The position numbers and the translations under genes are program-made. A stretch of 64,000 nt of DNA from Flexivirga alba (lineage in GTDB: Bacteria > Actinomycetota > Actinomycetes > Actinomycetales > Dermatophilaceae), in assembly GCF_042661025.1 (NCBI RefSeq), contig NZ_JBHSWH010000001.1, positions 2,914,001 through 2,978,000 of the forward strand, read 5' to 3'. This document shows, piece by piece, positions 16,783 through 28,343 of this stretch. The notes under the pieces are model-generated. The model had not been told where the DNA came from and made no database searches. It saw nothing but the letters and a program-made list of their open reading frames with translations. Position 1 is the first letter of the stretch; each line of letters opens with the position of its first letter.

Positions 16783-18066
16783 TCAGGCCGGGGCCTGAGC
16801 GGGCTCGGCGCCTTCGACGTGCTCGGCCAGATAGCGCTCCGCACTGCGCGCCGCCGGGTGTATGGCGACCGCGGCCACCACCACAATCACGGCGATGACC
16901 AGCCAGCCGCACGGGCCCCAGTTCATCGCCCAGAAGGTGTAGGCGGCCGGTGCCCACACGGTGCCGAGCGTGTAGCCGAGTTGCGCCACCCCTTGGTACT
17001 CGCCGCGACGGGCCGGATCGGACAGCTCCGCCTGCAGGCCCCATTGGCCGGCCGATTGGAAGAGCTCGGTGCCGGTGACGGTCACGTGTCCCAGCCAGAC
17101 CAGCGCGATCGTCAGCCAACCGACCGTGTCGTGCGTGACGGCCACGACGATGCAGGAGAGCACGAAGCAAGCGGCACCGCGCCGTTCCGCACGCAGCGAG
17201 CTGGTGGTGTCGTCCACCCCACGCGCAGCAGACACCTGCAGGAACACCGCCATCAGCGTGTTGGTGCCGAACAACCAGGCGAGCAGGACCCGCGGTGCGT
17301 CGGTGCGTTCGACGAGCCACAGCGGGATCACTGTGTTGAGCAGGACGCCGTGCGTGCCGAGGACGCCGTCGAAGACACTCGCCAGCAGGAAGCCTCGATT
17401 GTGCAGGGCACTGCGCTTGCCGGGTCCTTTCACCACCTCCTGGATGGCGGGCTCGGCGCCGCTGCGGGCAGCGGATGACGGCGTGACCGGTGGAAGCCGC
17501 GTGACCAGGACCGTGTTGACCAGCAGCACGGCCGCGGTCAGCAGCGGCACCACTCGCACGAGCGTGTCGTTGTCGGCGGCCAGTGCCAGGCCACTGGCCA
17601 GTGCACCCAGCGTGTAGCCGACATTGCGGGAGGCGCGCATATAGGCCAGCGAGCGGACCCTCGCGTCGCGTGGGAAGACGTCGAAGCGGTAGGCGTTGCG
17701 GCCGGCCCGCATCCACGCCTGGGCCAGTTCCAGGACGATGGTCACTGCGACATACCCGGCGAAGTTGCCGATCAGCAGCCAAGCGGCGAAGAGCAGCGCC
17801 TGAGCCAGTGCGCCCAGGATCCAGGTGCGGCGGGTGCCGACCGTGTCGGCCAGCTTGCCCAGCGGCACCGCGGCCAGGAAGGTCGCGATGCCCGCGATGG
17901 TGAGTCCGAGCCCGACCTGGCTGGCGCTGAGGCCGACGATCTGGGTGAAGAAGACCGCCGAGCCGGTCAGAAATGCGCCTTCGCCGAAGGCGGACAGCAC
18001 CGATTGATAGGACATGGCCCGGATGAGCGGGTCATCGGACAGGACTCGATCGAGCAGTTTGCGCAC
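16783..18066 (-). CDS. MFS transporter
   Basis: About 12 hydrophobic helices with the MFS loop motif GKLADTVGTRRTW between helices 2 and 3. Drug/metabolite-exporter type of about 427 residues; substrate unknown. The open frame extends to 18162, but the GTG at 18066 follows a GGGGG ribosome-binding stretch and begins just before the first conserved segment. Its upstream region carries the palindrome TATCTTGA-CA-TCAAGATA, 19 bases before the start. The same operator precedes aconitase at the end of the window, so control by a MarR/TamR-type regulator is likely. Confidence 0.85.
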   Translation of the reverse strand: MRKLLDRVLSDDPLIRAMSYQSVLSAFGEGAFLTGSAVFFTQIVGLSASQVGLGLTIAGIATFLAAVPLGKLADTVGTRRTWILGALAQALLFAAWLLIGNFAGYVAVTIVLELAQAWMRAGRNAYRFDVFPRDARVRSLAYMRASRNVGYTLGALASGLALAADNDTLVRVVPLLTAAVLLVNTVLVTRLPPVTPSSAARSGAEPAIQEVVKGPGKRSALHNRGFLLASVFDGVLGTHGVLLNTVIPLWLVERTDAPRVLLAWLFGTNTLMAVFLQVSAARGVDDTTSSLRAERRGAACFVLSCIVVAVTHDTVGWLTIALVWLGHVTVTGTELFQSAGQWGLQAELSDPARRGEYQGVAQLGYTLGTVWAPAAYTFWAMNWGPCGWLVIAVIVVVAAVAIHPAARSAERYLAEHVEGAEPAQAPA

Positions 18067-18084
18067 TGTGCCCCCGGTTGAAAC

Positions 18085-18102
18085 TATCTTGACATCAAGA
18101 TA
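18085..18102 (-). promoter_or_regulatory. TamR/MarR-like operator before the MFS gene
   Basis: TATCTTGA-CA-TCAAGATA, perfect 8-base arms. Nearly identical to the dyad before aconitase at 62850. The arm and spacing fit operators of the UrtR/TamR branch of MarR proteins as I recall them. Confidence 0.65.
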
Positions 18103-18274
18103 CCTAACTCGATGGCCGGCGGTGCTGTCAACTGAATAGGAGCAGCCCTGTCGCGCCGGCATCTGCGTCGACTGCCGTGTGCCTGCGCGGCATCGTCAGG
18201 GCCGGGCGTTAACCTGCGAGCGAGCAAGGCCGTTCGGGAGATCGGGCGGCAGACCAGCCAGGAGAGCGCTACTC

Positions 18275-20398
18275 GTGACCGCAAGCCCGTCCACCACGTC
18301 CAAGAGCGAATACACCGCTCGGCATCTTCAGGTGCTCGAGGGCCTGGAGGCCGTCCGCAAGCGACCCGGCATGTACATCGGCTCCACGGACGGCCGGGGC
18401 CTCATGCACTGCGTCTGGGAGATCATCGACAACGCGGTCGACGAGGCGCTGTCCGATCGCGGCGAGCACGTGCTGGTCACGCTGTACGCCGACGGCTCGG
18501 TTTCCGTCGCCGACCGTGGCGCGGGCATCCCGGTCGACATCGAGCCGCGCACCGGACTGTCGGGCGTCGAGGTCGTGTTCACCAAATTGCACGCCGGCGG
18601 CAAATTCGGCGGCGGCTCCTATGCCGCTTCCGGTGGCCTGCACGGTGTCGGCGCATCCGTGGTCAACGCGGTCTCCGCCAGGCTCGACGTCGAGGTCGAC
18701 CGCGACGGTAAGACCTACGCGATGAGCTTCCGGCGCGGCGAGCCCGGCATCTTCGACGACCCGAAGACGGGTCCGAGCCCTGACTCGCCATTCTCGCCGT
18801 TCACCGCAGGCAGTGAGTTGCGCGTCGTCGGCAAGGTCAAGCGAGGCGTGACCGGCAGTCGCATCCGCTACTGGGCCGACCCACAGATCTTCCTGCGAGA
18901 CGCGACGTTCGATTTCGACCGGCTGATCGGTCGAGCCCGCCAGACATCGTTCCTGGTGCCGGGGCTGGAGATCGTCGTGCGCGACGAGCGTGGCCTCGAG
19001 GGCACACCCGGAGCGGACGGTCCCGTCGAGGAGAAGTTCCTGCATGAGGGCGGCATCGCGGAGTTCACCGAGTTCCTCGCGCCCGACCCCGCAGTGACGG
19101 ACATCTGGCGTTTGCAGGGCGAGTCGACGTTCACCGAGACCGTGCCGGTGCTCGACGCGCAGGGTCATATGGCGCCGACCGAGGTTGAGCGCAACTGCGG
19201 CGTCGACATCGCGCTGCGCTGGGGCACCGGTTACGACCAGCGGATGAGGTCCTTCGTCAATGTGATCGACACCCCCAAGGGCGGCACGCACGTCTCCGGC
19301 TTCGAGCAGGCGCTGCTGAAGGTCTTCCGCAAACTGCTGGAGACCAACGCCCGGCGGTTGAAGGTCGGCAACGACAAGGTCGAGAAGGACGACATCATGG
19401 CGGGGATGACCGCCGTGATCACTGTCCGGCTGTCGGAGCCGCAGTTCGAGGGGCAGACCAAAGAGGTTCTCGGGACCTCGGCGGTCCGCCAGATCGTCAG
19501 CAAGATCGTCGAGCGCGAGCTGACCTCGTTGCTGACGGCGAGCAAGCGTGACCTGAAGACGCAGTCGACCCTGCTGCAGGAGAAGATCGTCTCGGAGATG
19601 AAGGCGCGCATCCACGCGCGCGTCCAGAAGGAGACGCTGCGCCGTAAGAGCGCACTGGAGTCCTCGTCCTTGCCGGGAAAGTTGAAGGACTGCCGGTCGA
19701 ACGACACCGAACGCAGCGAGCTGTTCATCGTCGAGGGTGATAGCGCGCTCGGCACCGGTATGGCGGCTCGGAACTCCGAATTCCAAGCCCTGCTGCCCAT
19801 CCGCGGCAAGATCCTCAACGTCCAGAAGGCCTCCGTGGGCGACATGCTCAAGAACGCCGAGTGCGCTGCCATCATCCAGGTGGTCGGCGCCGGCTCAGGT
19901 CGCACCTTCGACCTGGAGATGGCGCGCTACGGCAAGATCATCCTGATGACGGACGCCGACGTCGACGGCGCGCACATCCGGACGTTGCTGCTGACGCTCT
20001 TCTTCCGCTACATGCGACCGCTGGTCGAAGCCGGGCGGGTCTTCGCTGCCGTGCCGCCGTTGCACCGGATCGAGACCGCTGCGCACGGGCGGGCAAAGGG
20101 CGAGGTCATCTACACCTACTCCGAGCAGCAGATGCGCCAGGTGATCGGCCAGTTCCAGAAGAAGGGCCGCACGGTCAAGCAGCCGCAGCGCTACAAGGGC
20201 CTGGGTGAGATGGATGCCTCGCAGCTCGCCGAGACGACCATGGACCCGCGCCATCGCACGCTGCGGCGGGTGACCCTGAAGGACGCCGAGAACTCCGAGC
20301 GGGTCTTCGAGTTGCTGATGGGCAGCGACGTCGCACCACGCAAGGACTTCATCGTCGACTCGGCACGTGAGCTCGATCGAGAGCGCATCGATGCCTAA
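18275..20398 (+). CDS. parE: DNA topoisomerase IV subunit B (GyrB-like)
   Basis: ATPase subunit that with ParC decatenates chromosomes. Seen: ATP-site EIIDNAVDEAL, the GLHGVGASVVNAVSARL loop, TOPRIM motifs EGDSALG and DADVDGAHIRTLLLTLFFRYM, and the C-terminal GLGEMDASQL. The GTG at 18275 follows AGGAG nine bases upstream and gives 707 residues; the frame is open further upstream without support. The protein resembles the second actinobacterial type IIA enzyme rather than GyrB. The partner parC lies 16 kb away on the other strand. The 3' end overlaps the next gene by eight bases. Confidence 0.9.
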   Translation: MTASPSTTSKSEYTARHLQVLEGLEAVRKRPGMYIGSTDGRGLMHCVWEIIDNAVDEALSDRGEHVLVTLYADGSVSVADRGAGIPVDIEPRTGLSGVEVVFTKLHAGGKFGGGSYAASGGLHGVGASVVNAVSARLDVEVDRDGKTYAMSFRRGEPGIFDDPKTGPSPDSPFSPFTAGSELRVVGKVKRGVTGSRIRYWADPQIFLRDATFDFDRLIGRARQTSFLVPGLEIVVRDERGLEGTPGADGPVEEKFLHEGGIAEFTEFLAPDPAVTDIWRLQGESTFTETVPVLDAQGHMAPTEVERNCGVDIALRWGTGYDQRMRSFVNVIDTPKGGTHVSGFEQALLKVFRKLLETNARRLKVGNDKVEKDDIMAGMTAVITVRLSEPQFEGQTKEVLGTSAVRQIVSKIVERELTSLLTASKRDLKTQSTLLQEKIVSEMKARIHARVQKETLRRKSALESSSLPGKLKDCRSNDTERSELFIVEGDSALGTGMAARNSEFQALLPIRGKILNVQKASVGDMLKNAECAAIIQVVGAGSGRTFDLEMARYGKIILMTDADVDGAHIRTLLLTLFFRYMRPLVEAGRVFAAVPPLHRIETAAHGRAKGEVIYTYSEQQMRQVIGQFQKKGRTVKQPQRYKGLGEMDASQLAETTMDPRHRTLRRVTLKDAENSERVFELLMGSDVAPRKDFIVDSARELDRERIDA

Positions 20399-21671
20399 CT
20401 CGCCGGAGACCATCTTCACCTGGGGTGCGCCGCCGCTGAAGTTCGGCATCGGCGCGAGTGACGAAATCGGGTACGACCTCAAGCAATACGGCGTTTCGCG
20501 AGTTCTGGTGATCACCGATCCCGGCGTCGCCGCGAGCGGTGTCGCGCACCGCATTGTGGACGCGTTGCGCCGCTACGACATCACCGCCGAGTTGTTCGAT
20601 GGAGTCCACGTCGAGCCGACCGACGACTCGATGAACAAGGCGATCGAGTATGCCGCCGCGCAAGGCCCGTGGGACGGCTTCGTCGCAGTCGGTGGAGGCT
20701 CATCGATCGACACCGCCAAGGCGGTGAACCTACTGACAACCTTCCCGGGTGAGCTCGCCGACTACCTCAACGCGCCGATCGGTCGAGCGCAGGTGCCGCC
20801 GGGGGAGTTGAAGCCGCTGATCGCGGTGCCGACCACCGCGGGGACAGGCTCGGAGAGCACCGCCATGTGCGTGCTGGACGTGCTGTCGATGCGGGTGAAG
20901 ACCGGCATCAGCCACTGGCGGCTGCGACCTACGATGGCAGTGGTCGATCCGGCGCTGACCATGTCCCTTCCACCGGAGGTGACCGCCGCTGCGGGCATGG
21001 ACATCGTCTGCCATGCGGCCGAATCCTTTACGGCGAAACCGTTTTCGTCATATAGCAGGAAGCAGCCGGAGGAGCGGGTCACTTACTGTGGGTCCAACCC
21101 GGTGTCCGATCTGTGGTGTGAGCGGGCACTGATCCTGCTCGCCGGAGCGTTCCGGCGAGCGGTTTCGCACGGTGCGGAGGACCAGCAGGCGCGAGTGGAC
21201 ATGATGCAGGCGGCGACCTTCGCCGGCATGGGCTTCGGCAACGCCGGGGTGCACATCCCGCACGCGAACGCTTATCCGATCGCCGGTCAGGTCAAGGAGT
21301 TTCGACCGAAGGGATATCCCGGTGACGAGCCGATGGTGCCGCACGGCATGGCCGTGTCGCTCACTGCGCCGGAGGCGTTCCGGTTCTCGTTCGACGCGGC
21401 GCCGGAGCGACACCTCCGGGTGGCTTCGTTGCTGGGTCCGGAGGTGCCGGAGCAGTCGAACCCGCGTGAGCAACTGCCCGCCGTTCTGACCGGCCTGATG
21501 CGCGACATCGGCATACCCAATGGCATTGGTGCTGTTGGCTTCTCGGAGTCCGACGTGCCTGACCTGGTGCCGGGTGTGATGAAGCAACAACGCCTACTCA
21601 GCACCTGCCCGAAGACCCCGACCGAGGATGACATCGCGGGCATCCTGACCAGGTCGATCCAGAACTGGTGA
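20391..21671 (+). CDS. Hydroxyacid-oxoacid transhydrogenase (iron-containing alcohol dehydrogenase)
   Basis: Fe-ADH family enzyme of 426 residues, closest in layout to ADHFE1, which oxidises 4-hydroxybutyrate while reducing 2-oxoglutarate. NAD-binding GGGSSIDTAKAVN and PTTAGTGSES, the family motif GMDIVCHAAESF, and metal-site residues in VPHGMAVSL are visible. The ATG at 20391 sits inside the parE stop (8-base overlap); upstream in-frame starts would be in parE. Coupling to parE is unusual and no functional link is obvious. Confidence 0.85.
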   Translation: MPNSPETIFTWGAPPLKFGIGASDEIGYDLKQYGVSRVLVITDPGVAASGVAHRIVDALRRYDITAELFDGVHVEPTDDSMNKAIEYAAAQGPWDGFVAVGGGSSIDTAKAVNLLTTFPGELADYLNAPIGRAQVPPGELKPLIAVPTTAGTGSESTAMCVLDVLSMRVKTGISHWRLRPTMAVVDPALTMSLPPEVTAAAGMDIVCHAAESFTAKPFSSYSRKQPEERVTYCGSNPVSDLWCERALILLAGAFRRAVSHGAEDQQARVDMMQAATFAGMGFGNAGVHIPHANAYPIAGQVKEFRPKGYPGDEPMVPHGMAVSLTAPEAFRFSFDAAPERHLRVASLLGPEVPEQSNPREQLPAVLTGLMRDIGIPNGIGAVGFSESDVPDLVPGVMKQQRLLSTCPKTPTEDDIAGILTRSIQNW

Positions 21672-21690
21672 CGTGACCGCGGTATACGCG

Positions 21691-21696
21691 TAAAGT
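21691..21696 (+). promoter_or_regulatory. -10 box of leaderless yjbR-like gene
   Basis: TAAAGT eight bases before the ATG, no Shine-Dalgarno. Confidence 0.5.
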
Positions 21697-21704
21697 CGTC
21701 GAGT

Positions 21705-22103
21705 ATGGCGACCTGGGACGACGTCCGTCGGATCGTGGCTGACCTGCCCGAGGTGGACACGAAGGTGTCGTGGGGCCACCTCATGTGGCGGGTCAAGGGC
21801 AAGGGCTTCGTCTGGGAGCGACCGCTGGGCAAGAAGGACCGTGCCGATCTCGGCGATGCCGCGCCGGACGGTGAGATCCTCGGTGTTCGCGTGCCGGACG
21901 AAGGCGTGAAACAGGCTTTCATTGCTGACGATCCGAGCATCTACTTCACCATCCCGCACTTCGACGGCTACCCCGCGGTGCTCGTGCGGCTGGACGAGAT
22001 CGACGTCGACGAGCTGACCGAAGTCGTCACCGAGGCATGGCTGGACCGGGCACCCAAGAAGCTCGCCGCGGCATACCTCGAGGAGCACCCGATCGAGCGG
22101 TGA
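21705..22103 (+). CDS. MmcQ/YjbR family protein
   Basis: 132-residue CyaY-like-fold protein of the MmcQ/YjbR family (DVRRIVADLPEV, then VSWGHLMWRVKGKGFVWERP, AWLDRAPKKLAAAYLEE). Function in the family is undefined; DNA binding has been suggested for relatives. The start is probably leaderless from a TAAAGT box, and the start codon itself lies inside one of the window's GTATGNCG motifs. It converges with guaD with only two bases between stops. Confidence 0.88.
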   Translation: MATWDDVRRIVADLPEVDTKVSWGHLMWRVKGKGFVWERPLGKKDRADLGDAAPDGEILGVRVPDEGVKQAFIADDPSIYFTIPHFDGYPAVLVRLDEIDVDELTEVVTEAWLDRAPKKLAAAYLEEHPIER

Positions 22104-22105
22104 CG

Positions 22106-23398
22106 TCAGACGACGTCCTGCTTGACGAGGTCGCCGTTGATCCAGACCCGTGCGAGGTCGGCCGGGGTGCCCATGGCGAAGATCTTTGCCAGTGCGTCCT
22201 CTGGGTCGGCAGCGTGGCGGATGCCCACGCCGAGCGGCGAATTCCTTTCGGGCGCAACGAAGACCGCGTCGAACTGCTTGCCGACGCTGAGGTCACCGGC
22301 CTGGTCCCGCAACCCGAGTGCGTCGGCACCGGCGGCGGTGATCAGGTGCAGCAGGTGCGCCGGGGTGAGCGAGACTCCCTGCGCCCTGAGCAGGCTCTGG
22401 ATGAAGTAGGCCTGCAGGCCTTCCTTCAGCAACGAGAAGCCGGTGCCGCCACCCACATCAGTGCCCATCGCGACCCGCACGCCGTGCTTCAGATGCCCCG
22501 CGAGCGGGAACATGCCGCTGCCGAGCGAGGCGTTGCTGGTGGGGCAGTGCGCCACCGCCGCGCGGCTGGCGGACAGTATGTCCAGCTCGGCATCGGTGGG
22601 GTGCACGTTGTGGGCGAGCACTGTGTGCGCATCGAGCAGGCCGTGGTCCTGGTAGGTGCCGACGTAGCTCGAGCCGTCGAAAAGCCTTGCCACTTCTGCG
22701 ACTTCGGTGACATTCTCGTTGACGTGCGAGGTGCACCAGGCGTTGTCGATGTCCTTGTATGCCGCGCCACACGCTTCGAGCAGGTCAGCGCTGCACGAGT
22801 AGGAGAAGCGTGGCGTCACGGCATACCGAAGGCGCTCGTGGCCCTGCCAGCGGGCGGCGAGAGAGACCGACTCGTCATACGCCCGTTCCGGCGTGGTCAG
22901 CAGGTCCGCCCGCAACAGTCGGTCCGACACCACGAGGCCGGACGTCACCCGCATTCCGCTGCGCTCCGCGCTGCGGAAGAGCGCGTCGACCGCGGTCGCG
23001 AAGTGTGATCCGAAGACCAGCGCCGAGGTCGTGCCGGCCTGGGTCATGCCGTGCACGAACTCGTCGGCGACCTGTGCGGCATACGTCTCGTCGTGCAGCT
23101 TGGCCTCCTCGGGAAGGGCGGAGTGCTCCAGCCAGTCGAGCAGTGGCTTGCCCAGTCCGCCGATCGCGCGAATCTGCGGGTAGTGCACGTGGGTGTCGAC
23201 GAAACCGGGCAGCAGGATGCCGTCGCGCAGGTCGATCACGTCGTCGTCGGGCGCTTCCGCACGCACTGTGGCGAATGGCCCGCGCGCCGTGATCGTGCCG
23301 TCGCTCACGGCCAGGGCGATATCGGACTCGGCCCGCAACACACCACCGGTGAACGGATCGAGCGGGGTGTCCAGCACGGTGGCTCGATAGATGGTCAT
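22106..23398 (-). CDS. guaD: Guanine deaminase
   Basis: Amidohydrolase converting guanine to xanthine. Metal and catalytic motifs: GFVDTHVHYPQ, a TSHVNEN His, VHPTDAELD with AHNVHP, AHCPTSNASLGSG and GTDVGGGTGFSLL. Length of 430 residues is normal. The ATG overlaps the xdhC stop by ATGA, so it is the last gene of the xdhA-xdhB-xdhC-guaD operon and feeds xanthine to the dehydrogenase encoded upstream. Confidence 0.93.
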   Translation of the reverse strand: MTIYRATVLDTPLDPFTGGVLRAESDIALAVSDGTITARGPFATVRAEAPDDDVIDLRDGILLPGFVDTHVHYPQIRAIGGLGKPLLDWLEHSALPEEAKLHDETYAAQVADEFVHGMTQAGTTSALVFGSHFATAVDALFRSAERSGMRVTSGLVVSDRLLRADLLTTPERAYDESVSLAARWQGHERLRYAVTPRFSYSCSADLLEACGAAYKDIDNAWCTSHVNENVTEVAEVARLFDGSSYVGTYQDHGLLDAHTVLAHNVHPTDAELDILSASRAAVAHCPTSNASLGSGMFPLAGHLKHGVRVAMGTDVGGGTGFSLLKEGLQAYFIQSLLRAQGVSLTPAHLLHLITAAGADALGLRDQAGDLSVGKQFDAVFVAPERNSPLGVGIRHAADPEDALAKIFAMGTPADLARVWINGDLVKQDVV

Positions 23399-24216
23399 CG
23401 GGTCACCGCCGGGGTCGACAGGTCGGCGAAACGACGCACCAGGTCGGCAGCCACACTGAGTGCGATGGTCGCCGGTGCCTTGCCCGGCAGATCCGGCAGG
23501 CCGATCGGTGTCGTGATCCGCGCCAGCGCGGCTTCGTCGTGGCCCTCCTCGAGCAGCCGGCGACGGAAGCGGGCCCACTTCGCCGACGACCCGATCAGAC
23601 CGATGCTGGCCAGGTGCCCGCAGCGGAGCGCGGAGTCGCAGATCGCGATGTCTTCGGCATGGTCATGGGTCATCACCAGCACGTGGCTACCGGCCGGCAC
23701 TTCACCCAGAACGACCTCGGGCACCGGTGCGGGATGCGGTATGACGGACGCGATCGCGTCGTTCAGCACGGCGAGCCGCTCGGGGGACAGGTGCGCTGGA
23801 CGGGAGTCGACGAGGTGCAGCTCGACCTCATGGCGGCTGAGGATGCGAGCAAGCTCGAGGCCGACATGGCCGACCCCGAAGATCGCGATCGACGGTCGAA
23901 TCGGCAATGGTTCCAACAGGACCCGCACCTCCCCGCCACAGCACTGCACACCGTGCGTCGCCGGCGCCTTGTCGCTGAGTGCGACCGTCATCTCCTGCGG
24001 CTCCCGGTCGTCCTCCGCCGCGAGCAGTGCGCGGGCCTTCGAAACGGCGGTCTCCTCGAGGTTGCCGCCGCCGATCGTGTCGAAGACCTCGTCAGCGGTG
24101 ACGATCATCTTCGCGCCGGCCGCCCGCGGGGCATGCCCCCGCACGTCGACGAGGGTCACCAGGACGGCGGCTCGTCGTTGCGTTCGGAGCAGACCGATTG
24201 CGTCATACCAGTTCAC
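23395..24216 (-). CDS. xdhC: Xanthine dehydrogenase accessory protein XdhC
   Basis: Binds and sulfurates the molybdenum cofactor before insertion into XdhB. The N-terminal XdhC/CoxI domain has VTLVDVRGHAPRAAGAKM and GGGNLEE. The C-terminal Rossmann domain has AIFGVGHVGLELARIL, then SSAKWARFRRRL. It starts at GTG 24216, one base after the xdhB stop, with CAGGAG upstream. 273 residues, normal. Confidence 0.92.
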   Translation of the reverse strand: MNWYDAIGLLRTQRRAAVLVTLVDVRGHAPRAAGAKMIVTADEVFDTIGGGNLEETAVSKARALLAAEDDREPQEMTVALSDKAPATHGVQCCGGEVRVLLEPLPIRPSIAIFGVGHVGLELARILSRHEVELHLVDSRPAHLSPERLAVLNDAIASVIPHPAPVPEVVLGEVPAGSHVLVMTHDHAEDIAICDSALRCGHLASIGLIGSSAKWARFRRRLLEEGHDEAALARITTPIGLPDLPGKAPATIALSVAADLVRRFADLSTPAVTR

Positions 24217-24217
24217 G

Positions 24218-26661
<2,444 letters not shown>

Positions 26662-26665
<4 letters not shown>

Positions 26666-28119
26666 GCGACACCTTCCTTCGCGGTCGACTCGGCGTAGAT
26701 CTTTCGCAGCGAGGTGCCGAGCATCGCCCGGCGGTATTTGCTACTGGCACGGTGGTCGTCCATCGGGGTGCCTTCTTCCTGCAGCAGCGCAGCGGCAGCG
26801 CGAACGGTGTCAGCGGTCCACGGTTTGCCCTCGAGTGCGGCTTCGACCGCGGTGGCACGCAATGGCGTTGCCGCGACGCCGCCGAGACCGATGCGGGCCT
26901 TGCGGACGACACCATCGGCGACATCGAACGCGTAACCGATCGCGACGCTGGAGATGTCGTCGAAACGCCGTTTGGCGATCTTGTGGAACGCGGTGATCCC
27001 GGCGAGCGGCAGCGGGATCCGCACTGACTGGATCAGCTCCCCCGGAGCACGGACGGTCTGCCGGTAGCCGGTGAAGTAGTCGGCGAGCGGCACGACCCGC
27101 GTGCCGTCGAGTCCGACGAGCACCAACTCGGCGTCGAGGGCGAGCAGCGCCGGTGGTGTGTCACCGATGGGGGAGCCGGTGCCGAGGTTGCCGCCGATCG
27201 TGGCGCCGTTGCGGATCAACCGGGACGCGAACTGCGGAAAGAGCTGGTCCAGCAACGGAATGCGACCGTCCAACCGTTGCTCGATCTCGCTGAGGGTGAG
27301 CGCAGCGCCGAGCTCGACATACGTCTCGGTCTCCTCGATACCGCGCAACTCCGGCAGCCGATCGAGCCCGATGACCAGGTCCGCGCGTGCCGACTTGATG
27401 TTGACGTCGACGCCCCAGTCGGTGCAACCGGCCACGGGCACGGCGTCGGGGTTGTCGCGCAGCACGGTCAGCGCCTCGGTCAGCGTCGCCGGCCGCACGA
27501 AGCGACGTCCGTCCGCCTCGTATGACGTGGGCGACGCGGCCGGGGCCGGGCCGTTGCAGCGGGCGCCGAGCGGGTCGTCGTCGGGGACGTCACCGAGGGC
27601 GTATGCCGCATCGCGGATCGGGCGGTATCCGGTGCACCGGCACAGGTTGCCTGAGAGCGAATGCAGGTCGAAGCCGTTGGCTCCATGCTCCGGTTCATCG
27701 ACAGCCTCGGGACCGCACGCCGTCCGCCCCGGCCGGTAGTACTCGGCCGCCATACTGCAGACGAATCCTGGTGTGCAGTAGCCGCACTGGGAGCCGCCGC
27801 GGACAGCCATCTCCTGCTGCACCGGGTGCAGCGCCTCGGGGCTGCCCAGGCCTTCCGCGGTGATGATCTCCTGGCCGGCAAAAGCGGCGGCGGGCACCAG
27901 ACACGCGTTGAGCGCGGTCCAGCGAGTGGTGTCCCCGTCACTGTCGGGCCGTGCGACGAGCACCGAACACGCGCCGCACTCGCCCTCGGCGCAGCCTTCC
28001 TTGGCGCCGGTCAGCCCCTCGGAGCGCAGCCAGTCCAGCAGATTGGTGTGGGCGGCATCGGTGAACTCACGTGCTTGCCCGTTGACGGTCACGTCCAGCG
28101 CTGTGGCGGCTTCGGTCAT
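26662..28119 (-). CDS. xdhA: Xanthine dehydrogenase, iron-sulfur/FAD subunit
   Basis: Small subunit with the N-terminal plant-type [2Fe-2S] domain (EGCAEGECGACSVL), the second [2Fe-2S] domain (CGYCTPGFVCSM, LCRCTGYRPI) and the FAD domain (RLIRNGATIGGNLGTGSP, then the CO-dehydrogenase flavoprotein C-terminal part). The frame opens at 28170, but the ATG at 28119 has AAAGGAG seven bases upstream and begins just before the ferredoxin fold. First gene of the operon; a TTGTTGA-type dyad lies about 150 bases upstream. Confidence 0.94.
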
Positions 28120-28263
28120 CAGCGACTCCTTTCGAGCCGGGAGCGGAAGATCCCGGTCAGGTGGTCGCATGGTTCGTGTGGCGTATGCCGCACGACGGTC
28201 GGAGAGTCCGACCGGTTATCCATGCAGAACGACCGGACCCTTGGGCTACTTCAACTGTACGGC

Positions 28264-28282
28264 TCAACAATTTGTTGAACAA
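28264..28282 (-). promoter_or_regulatory. Operator-like dyad upstream of xdhA
   Basis: TCAACAA-T-TTGTTGA (28264-28278) is a perfect dyad; overlapping it, TTGTTGAACAA (28272-28282) is a second one. A near copy, TCAACGA-G-TTGTTGA, lies at 31941 upstream of the permease operon. Shared control of purine genes is inferred. Confidence 0.6.
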
Positions 28283-28343
28283 GGATTTCGGGTGGATTCG
28301 GTGCGGGTGTCGGGCCTGTCGTTGGGCCGCACCCAGGGATCGC